Assembly: GCA_017442445.1 (NCBI GenBank)
Contig: JAFRZS010000151.1
Span: 1 to 6,317, forward strand
From: Clostridia bacterium
GTDB lineage: Bacteria; Bacillota; Clostridia; Oscillospirales; Acutalibacteraceae
Direction: 5' to 3'
DNA length: 6,317 nucleotides
The notes below the pieces were generated by a model. It ran no database searches. It was not told the DNA's origin and worked only from the letters and a program-made list of their open reading frames with translations. Below, one piece after another: positions 1 to 6,317 of this stretch. Position 1 is the first letter of the stretch; each line of letters begins with the position of its first letter. Made by a program: the position numbers and the translations under genes.

Positions 1-2145
1 ATCCTCACTTGCAGGATCGGGAACGCGATTGGCTGATACAGTTACAATTTCTGATACCTGATAATCTTCTTCATTATCATCAAAATCAACCTGATCATAA
101 AAATTAAATTTAATTGAGTTTTCTCCTAAAATGCCTGAAATTTGCGCAAGTATATTATCGGTATTTTTATCTGCATAGAAAATACCGTTAGGAGTAGCCT
201 TGCTGTATTTATCGTACTCTCTTCCAAAGTATTTTGAGCTGCTGTCATTTTTATCGTATATAACCGATTTTAAATCTGTTGCAAATCCGTGAAGTCCCGA
301 AACATTAAGTATGAAATAAAGTTCAGCTGTACCTATTTTACTTCCGAACAAATCTTTTGCTGAATATTCAAGCATCCATGTTAAATTAGCAGAATACTCT
401 CCGCCGGGAGCTTTCAAAGCAAAGCATTTCGCAGTTTCTGTCGCTGTTGCCGTCTGACCGTTAGCAAAACCTTCCGCGTTATATCTGATATCAAATCTTC
501 CTGTTGTATCAGACGGAATACCGCCTGAAATTCTATAGTTGTAATAATATAAAGTTTCATTTTCAACTACGGTCGTTGTCATGTCAGTAAAAGACAATTC
601 AAGACCTTTGTCAGCAATAAGACTGTGCGGATTCAGCATATAGTTTGAAACGATTGAAGCAACATCACCCGCACCGAATTCTCCATCAAATATATATGAT
701 GTCTTAGGTGCGGAAATACTAATCACAGGCTTGTATGCTTCAGGATTTTTTGCATAGGTACTTTCGGCTTCCGTTATTGCATCCATAGCCGTCTGCAAAG
801 CGGCAAGGCAAACCTGCTTGTCAACCGATGACGTATCTTCAAGATATTTATAACCCTGTTCAATCGCTGCCTGAAGTGCCGGGAAATAATCAGGATTATG
901 CTTCATTATCGCAGCATAATAGACATACTTTGATGTATCAAGCATAGCTTCTGCTTCCCTGACCTTGTTCTCAACCTCAACGTCAGCAACATATTCATTT
1001 GCAAAGACAGGGAAACCGTTATTCTTATTTATATTATCCTTGTAATAAACCTGACCTGCTGAATTAAGGCGGGTAGTTTCAGTATCTGCATAGGTTTTAA
1101 GGACACTTGATGTTACTCTTTCAGAGCCTGTATAAGTTGAGCCTGACAATGTCGTCTTGTTACCGATAAGATAATTCACCGCAGACGGATTATCTGTTGC
1201 ACCGTAGCAGTACTGCATAGTGATTTTACTTGAATTAATATACCCTACAATATTACCGTTTTTTGAACTGTTATAATTATCTGATACTGAGTAGACTGCA
1301 TAACAGTTTTTTATGCTCGTGGAGGCATTATTGGTGTAGCCGAGAATACCTCCCATGCCTATTGAAGAATTTGAATATGTCGGAGCAAATTCCAATCCCT
1401 GAACATAACAATTCTTTATAGTTATAGCCGATGCGCCCGAAGTTCCGACAAGTCCTCCGCGGTGTCCGTAGTTACCTATTGAAATCTTACCTCCGCGAAC
1501 AAAACACTTCTCTACACTTGAACCGTCAGCATATCCTATCAGTGAACCTGTACCGATGTTTTCACCTGACGAAACAGCTGAAGCCGTAATCTGCGGATTT
1601 ATAATTCCAAGATTGCTGATTTTAACCTTTGATGTTGTGTGTCCGAACAAACCGAGATGCGCATTTTTACCTGAAGACCCTGTAATTTTCATATTGCTTA
1701 CAGTATGTCCCTGACCATCAAATGTACCGTCAAAGTAATATGATGTACTGTTTGAACCAATACTGTTTCTTCCGCCGATAGGACTCCATTCGCGCCCGTC
1801 AAGATCAATATCAGCTTCCAGTAATATGGTATATCCGGTAAATCTGTACATGCTCGACGTACTTGTGCTTGCGGAAACCTGCTTAGCTATCCAGGCAAGT
1901 TCTTCCGCAGTTGTGATATGATAAACTTTCGCCGTAGAATTGCCTGTCCATGACGGCTCAGAATATGAACCGTCCCACTTGTCAGCTTCATTTTCCGCCA
2001 CAATAAATTCATTCTGCGGTAAAACTGTCGCGTTCACATTCTCAACCTCAGTCTGAGAGCCAAGTCCGTCAATAACATTCGCAAACGGTGCTGATGTTAT
2101 CAACATACATAAGGTCATAATAAGTGAAATGATTTTTGAAAACAT
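1..2145 (-). CDS. Secreted GLUG-type beta-helix protein with FIVAR-like domain (3' end beyond window)
   Basis: The frame is open for 715 codons from ATG at 2145 to the left edge with no stop, so the C-terminus is missing. The start is set by AAAGGA ten bases upstream, a promoter before that, and an N-terminal signal peptide (MFSK, then hydrophobic residues 5-19, probable cleavage near residues 20-23). Residues 76-381 look like a right-handed beta-helix: an opening ITTAEELAWIA, then FDGTFDGQGHTVSNM (138-152), then five GLUG-type coils (LGLFG 164, GSLIG 200, GGLVG 230, GGILG 265, GNIVG 297), closing with NNGFPVF (375-381). Residues 387-468 form a FIVAR-like three-helix unit. Residues 473-612 are beta-rich, and a segment near 551-605 resembles one in the upstream neighbour. 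Residues 613-715 are unrecognised, with an acidic stretch at 688-694. By family knowledge such proteins are cell-surface or extracellular adhesins or carbohydrate-associated proteins. No catalytic residues are visible and the anchoring mode is unknown. The CDS call is firm; the function is not. Confidence 0.93.
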   Translation of the reverse strand, partial: MFSKIISLIMTLCMLITSAPFANVIDGLGSQTEVENVNATVLPQNEFIVAENEADKWDGSYSEPSWTGNSTAKVYHITTAEELAWIAKQVSASTSTSSMYRFTGYTILLEADIDLDGREWSPIGGRNSIGSNSTSYYFDGTFDGQGHTVSNMKITGSSGKNAHLGLFGHTTSKVKISNLGIINPQITASAVSSGENIGTGSLIGYADGSSVEKCFVRGGKISIGNYGHRGGLVGTSGASAITIKNCYVQGLEFAPTYSNSSIGMGGILGYTNNASTSIKNCYAVYSVSDNYNSSKNGNIVGYINSSKITMQYCYGATDNPSAVNYLIGNKTTLSGSTYTGSERVTSSVLKTYADTETTRLNSAGQVYYKDNINKNNGFPVFANEYVADVEVENKVREAEAMLDTSKYVYYAAIMKHNPDYFPALQAAIEQGYKYLEDTSSVDKQVCLAALQTAMDAITEAESTYAKNPEAYKPVISISAPKTSYIFDGEFGAGDVASIVSNYMLNPHSLIADKGLELSFTDMTTTVVENETLYYYNYRISGGIPSDTTGRFDIRYNAEGFANGQTATATETAKCFALKAPGGEYSANLTWMLEYSAKDLFGSKIGTAELYFILNVSGLHGFATDLKSVIYDKNDSSSKYFGREYDKYSKATPNGIFYADKNTDNILAQISGILGENSIKFNFYDQVDFDDNEEDYQVSEIVTVSANRVPDPASED

Positions 2146-2155
2146 AAAACCAAAG

Positions 2156-2161
2156 TCCTTT
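2156..2161 (-). promoter_or_regulatory. Ribosome binding site of the beta-helix gene
   Basis: AAAGGA on the minus strand lies ten bases before the ATG at 2145. It supports this start over the internal Met codons at residues 10 and 14, which lack such a site and would cut away part of the signal peptide. Confidence 0.75.
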
Positions 2162-2189
2162 CAAAGATACTTATACATATGCTGAAAAT

Positions 2190-2218
2190 AGCATAGCATA
2201 AAACGAGTAGCAAGTAAA
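2190..2218 (-). promoter_or_regulatory. Sigma-A-type promoter with extended -10 for the beta-helix gene
   Basis: On the minus strand TTTACT (2218-2213) is followed after exactly 17 bases by TATGCT (2195-2190). The bases just before the -10 box are TGC, giving an extended -10 (TGn). Transcription would start near 2183, leaving a leader of about 38 bases before the ATG at 2145. A T-rich tract lies just upstream of the -35 box. Placed after the terminator at 2268-2304, it indicates that the beta-helix gene has its own transcript. The box matches are four of six for each hexamer, offset by ideal spacing and the TGn. Confidence 0.6.
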
Positions 2219-2219
2219 C

Positions 2220-2249
2220 AAAAAATCAGCTAAAATCTGAGATTTTTTT
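2220..2249 (-). other. AT-rich inverted repeats, possible secondary terminator or promoter-upstream element
   Basis: GATTTT/AAAATC units occur several times here. In the minus-strand transcript AAAATC (2246-2241), a three-base loop and GATTTT (2237-2232) could fold, as could the outer pair 2248-2241 with 2227-2220. The stems contain only one G-C pair each, so they are weak. The stretch also lies just upstream of the -35 box of the next gene, so its A/T tracts could act as an UP element instead. I see no means of deciding from the sequence. Confidence 0.25.
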
Positions 2250-2267
2250 CATTTGTTTCCAATACAG

Positions 2268-2304
2268 AAAAATATAACCCATGGCTGAGCCGTGGGTTAT
2301 ATTT
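2268..2304 (-). terminator. Intrinsic terminator of the giant repeat-protein gene
   Basis: Two 12-base arms (2293-2304 and 2270-2281) are perfectly complementary, with core TGGGTT/AACCCA. Inside them is a GGC/GCC stem with a three-base loop, separated from the outer stem by one C-A mismatch in the minus-strand transcript. A run of five U follows at 2272-2268 in that transcript. The hairpin begins three bases after the TGA at 2308-2310, so it terminates the giant gene. In plus-strand RNA the mismatch would be a U-G wobble, but no U tract follows there, so leftward termination is the natural reading. Confidence 0.85.
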
Positions 2305-2307
2305 ATA

Positions 2308-5300
2308 TCAGCAATATTCTTCAATTATATCAGTATAGAGTGTAATTACCTGATTCGTATTTGTATCAAGGTAAACAACAAAGCCTCTTACATAAAGAGT
2401 GTTATCTGACGATGTCAGTGCCGTTAATTTATACTGACCGTTGTTTGAATTTTCAACTGTTCTGAAAAGCAGAATATTATTTGAATTTTCGGTTTGAGAT
2501 TCAAAATTAAGAGCATCTTCAGTTGCGAACTCTGCTTTCTTTGTAAGCAATACACCTGAACTTACAAATACAAAGTTATCGGGAAGATATCTTGAAACCA
2601 TTATCTCAGCCTTGTAAGACTCAGAATTATTTTCAGTAATAACAGTTTCTATTGAAACACTTGCTTCTGCCTCAGCTTTATTATCAGAGAACACTGCGGT
2701 AAGAGTTATATCCTTGTACGCATAGAATTTATACTCTCTGTCATATGAGAAAATTGTCTTACCGTTATCAAGTGACCAACCTGCAAAAACCTTGCCTTCA
2801 GGAATATCTGAGTCTGCTATTGTCAGTATTACAGGTGTATTATATCTGTATGTTTCTTTGGTTGTTGTTTCACCGATTACTGTTGTAATTGTGAAGATTT
2901 CTGAGCTGAGTGCATATACAGATGTTACTATTATATTACCTGTTACATTATCAAATGACTTATTCCACTTAATGAATGTATATTCACCGTAAACATCTGA
3001 GATATCAGGGGCGGTTGCATCTTTTCCTTTAGCTACTTTTTGCTCACTGATAACCGTTTTAAGAATTGAATCTACAAACACTACTGTGTAATATCCTGAT
3101 TCTTCTGCTTCTGAATATACAGCTGTGAGATATCTGTCAGCTTCAAGTGTGAATTCAAGCACTTCGTCATAGGATACAATTCTGTTTCTGTTATCTTTCC
3201 AATACATAAACTCTCTGTTATCTGCGTTGGATACAGCTCTCAGTACTACCTTTGTTCCGTAACGGACTTCTTCATTTATGTATCTGTTACCTTCTGACGA
3301 TTCCGAATTTTTATCAAGCTTTACATATATATTGGAGTCTGCTGCAGAAACATCAAGAGTGTAAAGTATTTCTGTCTTTTCCCAGCGTGCATATAACTCT
3401 CTGTCCGCTGCTCCCATAATTAATGTAGTTATCTCGAAATCAATCTTCTGACCTATTTCATCATCAGTGTCTTCCGCTGTGGTGTACCAACCGATAAATT
3501 CATATCCGTCTCTTGAAGGTATTCCCGGATTGTAACCATTGAGTTCAGCCATGCATGAAAGAAGATCCGTACTGAAAATATTTCCTTCCGTATCATTCAT
3601 ATAGAAAGTAATATTGTATCTCCGATAAGCGGGTTTGTTAAGCAATTCAGCAAGTTCGGAAATCCAAGCATCTACCTTTTCCTGATCGTATCTCTTTGAA
3701 AGTTCGCCGTTTGTTTTTGCGCCTTCTATTAAGATATATGCTTCATATACTGCTGCTCTGTAAGTATCGGTATAAACCTTTTGATCATTATATTTATCAA
3801 GTGCTTTTATGCCGTAACCGTTATCATCGTACTCCGAGAAATCAGGCGGATTAAGAATCATAGAATTAAAAACTTGTTCCAGAAGAGCAGCATAATCATC
3901 AACTGTTGTCTGATAGAAAATATTCTGACCCTTCAAAAGCTCACTCTCAGCAATACAAACATATTCAAAGAATGCATACCAGCTTGATTCCTCGTACCAG
4001 AGAATACCAAGTGTCCCTTCTGTATAGAATTCATTGAGGTCGCCGTTAAGGATAATTGCATCGTTTACATATTTTTCGTACTCTGAATAATCTGCACCTA
4101 TAGGCTCAAGTCCTTCATATGCATTTATAAGTTCTTCAGCATACTTATCTACAGCTGACTGTGCGCTCATTGGTTTGTTCTGAACTACAGAATCAACCGC
4201 ATTCTTAAATACATCAAATGTTTCTGTTGTAAAATAATTCTTCGATACCTGATATATTACTCCGTTGTATTCGTATGAATGACTGTCAGCGCATTCAAGC
4301 TCTTCGGGACGCTGATTTTCGGGTAACATTTCATAATAATATGTAATATATTTGTCCACAACAGAATAGTCAGCCGGATTCGGTACAAGTGCATCCACCG
4401 CAGCCTTTAAAGCAGCTGTAGCTTCATTCACCTTACTTATATCTGAATATTTGTAAAGTACGCCTTCGCTCGGAAGATATATTCCGTTTGCAACATCATA
4501 TGCTTCTTTAGCAATTGACTTGCCCGGCTCTTTATAATACGGAACTACAGTGCCGTCTTTATATATTCCGTTTTCATCAATATCAGAAGGCATTCTGTTA
4601 AGCTGTTCGGACAACTTATCCATAGACCATCCTGCATACAATTCAACATCATAACCAGGGAAAGTTTTCGGAATTTCATATGCGGTATATACTCCGTCGC
4701 TTAAAACATACCAGCCGGTAAATGTATAACCTTCCATTCTTTCGGGAGTATTGAAGCTGTCACTTGCTATAGCAGTTTCATACAATCCGCTGACAGTCGT
4801 AACTTTGTCTTCAATCGGATCATTGTTGTGATGAAGTGTTATTGTAATAGTTTTCGGCGCCCATTCAGCTGTGAAAACTATTGTTCCGCTTTGGTCAGGC
4901 ATTACACATTCATTATTATAAATCTGACCGTCATAGCCTGATCTCCAGCCAAACAGCGTATATCCGGGTTTTATAGCATTTTCTGCTGTGGGTAATTTGA
5001 TTACATCTCCGAATGCTATTTCGGAATTAGCTTCAGTGTATCCGTCACCTACAAGAGCACCGTTAGCAAGATTATATATAACCATCGCTGTCTTCTTCTG
5101 CCACACCGCAAAAAGTGTTGTAGTATTTCCGGGTACTGTAAACGAATCGGTGAATGTCGGTGTAGTTGCTGTTGCCTGTGTTGACCAACCGATATGTTCA
5201 TAGCCTTCTGCCTTTAATCTGTACGGCGATTTTGTAAGATCAATAACTGAACCTACCTTCAGTTCCTGAAGGGTCGTTTTATCAAAGCCTTCTGTTGTTC

Positions 5301-6317
5301 CCGTAACATCTCCCGGAAGATTGATATTGAACATCACATTTGTTGCATTTTCTTTCCATATCGCATACAAGGTCAGGGTTGACCCGGGGGCTGTAAGGTT
5401 TTCAAAATGCTGTCGGGGTTCATACATTGTTCCGCTACCGCTCGGAGAAGTGTTCCATCCCATAAAAGTATAGTTATCAATACTGTAACCGCATGTGCTG
5501 AAAGTATATGACTCATTATACTGACAAACCTGATTCTGTGTAACACCTATTGAGTTTGCACCTGAAGGGGTATTAGAATTATATACAATCGTATAGGCTC
5601 CGAGCTCCCAAACCATATATACCTTCAGAGGCTCTGTTGATGCTGTTTCGGGTAACATTATATTATCAAAAACAGAATCAATATTGTTGTCAGATGTCAG
5701 TGACCAACCGCGAGCAGCATAGCCTGATTTTGTTATTCCTTCATATGATTTTAATTCGGTTGAATAAATAATTGAATATGTATAAGAAGGCACACCTTCC
5801 GTTACCGATACATTCGAATATATATTGACGGGAGTAGGTTCAATTTCTGTTTGTGATTCCCCGCCGTTAAGGTCGTATTCTACCAGCGTTTTAAGATTTC
5901 TTATCGCATCAACAAGCTGAACCTTAGCCGCATTTATTCCTTCCTGATCAACACCGCCGCAAAGTACCTGTGCAGCATTAAGATATGCTGTTTCATAATC
6001 TTCCCATGCCTTTTCGTCAGCTTTTGAATAGAGTTCTTCGTAATCAAATCTTTTGATTGTATCGGTTTCGGATTTATAAAGCTTCCACAGGTCTTTAGTA
6101 TCCACCCATTTGTATGTGATTGTAAAATCCATTGAACCGCCGACAAATACACCTGCCGTTTCATCAGCATATCCTTCAATTGAATAGATTACGTCAACAT
6201 CACCATGCTGCGGATTTGGTGTATAAAGATTGCCTCCGACAGTAACATCCTTAATAACACCTGACATGTCAGCTTCAAATTCACCGAGATAATACTGTGA
6301 AGGATCGTTGTTATAAT
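2308..6317 (-). CDS. Giant InlB B-repeat / FIVAR-repeat surface protein (5' end beyond window)
   Basis: The frame ends at TGA (2308-2310) and stays open through the right edge. The first ATG in the window (6267) is not the start: 16 more sense codons precede it, it has no ribosome binding site and no signal peptide follows. Residues are numbered from that Met. Residues 1-60 are beta-rich; 72-130 are a FIVAR-like helical unit. Residues 131-550 hold five InlB B-repeat (Flg_new-like) units, recognised by GY-x(3-4)-GW cores and closing strands YMVWE, YAIWK, FAVWQ, FTAEW and YAGW. Residues 551-884 hold four FIVAR-like units, three introduced by PADYS, GADYS and PPDFS. Residues 885-963 are a sixth InlB unit (GYEFIGWYTT, YARWE). 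Residues 964-1194 are degenerate repeats (TAVYS, TSVYA, TAVFS). Residues 1198-1319 form a C-terminal beta domain with LYVRGFVVY. InlB-type repeats are beta-grasp-like spacer or adhesion modules of secreted bacterial proteins. A catalytic or binding head, if any, lies off-window. No LPXTG motif, SLH domain or dockerin is seen; the protein ends in EEYC. Most likely an extracellular adhesin or scaffold. Confidence 0.94.
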   Translation of the reverse strand, partial: YNNDPSQYYLGEFEADMSGVIKDVTVGGNLYTPNPQHGDVDVIYSIEGYADETAGVFVGGSMDFTITYKWVDTKDLWKLYKSETDTIKRFDYEELYSKADEKAWEDYETAYLNAAQVLCGGVDQEGINAAKVQLVDAIRNLKTLVEYDLNGGESQTEIEPTPVNIYSNVSVTEGVPSYTYSIIYSTELKSYEGITKSGYAARGWSLTSDNNIDSVFDNIMLPETASTEPLKVYMVWELGAYTIVYNSNTPSGANSIGVTQNQVCQYNESYTFSTCGYSIDNYTFMGWNTSPSGSGTMYEPRQHFENLTAPGSTLTLYAIWKENATNVMFNINLPGDVTGTTEGFDKTTLQELKVGSVIDLTKSPYRLKAEGYEHIGWSTQATATTPTFTDSFTVPGNTTTLFAVWQKKTAMVIYNLANGALVGDGYTEANSEIAFGDVIKLPTAENAIKPGYTLFGWRSGYDGQIYNNECVMPDQSGTIVFTAEWAPKTITITLHHNNDPIEDKVTTVSGLYETAIASDSFNTPERMEGYTFTGWYVLSDGVYTAYEIPKTFPGYDVELYAGWSMDKLSEQLNRMPSDIDENGIYKDGTVVPYYKEPGKSIAKEAYDVANGIYLPSEGVLYKYSDISKVNEATAALKAAVDALVPNPADYSVVDKYITYYYEMLPENQRPEELECADSHSYEYNGVIYQVSKNYFTTETFDVFKNAVDSVVQNKPMSAQSAVDKYAEELINAYEGLEPIGADYSEYEKYVNDAIILNGDLNEFYTEGTLGILWYEESSWYAFFEYVCIAESELLKGQNIFYQTTVDDYAALLEQVFNSMILNPPDFSEYDDNGYGIKALDKYNDQKVYTDTYRAAVYEAYILIEGAKTNGELSKRYDQEKVDAWISELAELLNKPAYRRYNITFYMNDTEGNIFSTDLLSCMAELNGYNPGIPSRDGYEFIGWYTTAEDTDDEIGQKIDFEITTLIMGAADRELYARWEKTEILYTLDVSAADSNIYVKLDKNSESSEGNRYINEEVRYGTKVVLRAVSNADNREFMYWKDNRNRIVSYDEVLEFTLEADRYLTAVYSEAEESGYYTVVFVDSILKTVISEQKVAKGKDATAPDISDVYGEYTFIKWNKSFDNVTGNIIVTSVYALSSEIFTITTVIGETTTKETYRYNTPVILTIADSDIPEGKVFAGWSLDNGKTIFSYDREYKFYAYKDITLTAVFSDNKAEAEASVSIETVITENNSESYKAEIMVSRYLPDNFVFVSSGVLLTKKAEFATEDALNFESQTENSNNILLFRTVENSNNGQYKLTALTSSDNTLYVRGFVVYLDTNTNQVITLYTDIIEEYC

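Noticed and set aside
2086..2145. Lipoprotein signal peptide with Cys13 in the beta-helix protein
   Set aside because: The residues before Cys13 are MTL, which do not fit a lipobox (small residue needed just before Cys), and the hydrophobic stretch continues past it. A standard signal peptide fits better.
2792..2992. Plus-strand open frame of 66 codons
   Set aside because: It lies wholly inside the giant minus-strand gene, opposite well-formed repeat domains, with no credible ribosome binding context or recognisable product.
3781..3987. Plus-strand open frame of 68 codons, hydrophobic start
   Set aside because: Antisense to the FIVAR-like array of the giant gene; the apparent hydrophobicity comes from the complement of the coding strand.
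4988..5203. Plus-strand open frame of 71 codons
   Set aside because: Antisense to the InlB repeats, with no independent support as a gene.
5934..6179. Minus-strand open frame of 81 codons
   Set aside because: Same strand but different frame from the giant gene, whose frame here encodes a sensible FIVAR-like unit; the alternative translation looks like no protein domain.
1..6317. CRISPR array, tRNA/rRNA, insertion sequence or phage features
   Set aside because: Almost all of the window is two continuous coding frames; the only long gap (162 bases) is explained by transcription signals. The protein repeats are too diverged at DNA level to be direct repeats of a mobile or CRISPR type.
2308..6317. 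Enzymatic function for the giant protein
   Set aside because: No catalytic motif of a glycoside hydrolase, peptidase or esterase is visible; all visible modules are spacer, adhesion or helical types. An enzyme domain could still lie off-window.

Overview
The window holds two large genes for secreted, modular surface-type proteins. Both lie on the minus strand and both run off an edge of the window. The base composition is AT-rich and the intergenic signals are Gram-positive in style: an AAAGGA ribosome binding site, an extended -10 promoter and an intrinsic terminator. The domain mix (GLUG-type beta-helix, Listeria/Bacteroides-type InlB B-repeats, FIVAR-like three-helix units) points to a gut or rumen member of the Clostridia, most likely Ruminococcaceae/Oscillospiraceae. 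That placement is inferred from domain style, not from any marker gene.

Layout in the direction of transcription (right to left): (1) positions 6317 to 2308 carry the 3' part of a very large gene of at least 1335 codons. Its start lies beyond the right edge. It encodes a beta-rich segment, a FIVAR-like helical unit, five InlB B-repeat-like units, four tandem FIVAR-like units with inserts, another InlB repeat, several divergent repeats and a C-terminal beta domain. (2) Positions 2307 to 2146 are a 162-bp intergenic gap with an intrinsic terminator directly behind the first stop codon, an AT-rich stretch, a good sigma-A-type promoter and a ribosome binding site. (3) Positions 2145 to 1 carry the 5' part (715 codons) of a second gene. 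It encodes a signal peptide, a GLUG-type right-handed beta-helix, a FIVAR-like unit and beta-rich domains, and it is still open at the left edge.

The terminator and promoter between them suggest two separately transcribed units, not a tight operon. The proteins still look related in purpose: both contain FIVAR-like helices, and a short beta-rich segment appears in both with matching residues. The likely role is an extracellular adhesin, scaffold or glycan-binding protein. No catalytic motif, LPXTG signal, SLH domain or dockerin is visible in the window. I see no RNA genes, CRISPR array, insertion sequence or phage gene. I find no clear sign of a novel system; the points most worth a second look are the shared module, the FIVAR units with inserts and the C-terminal domain.
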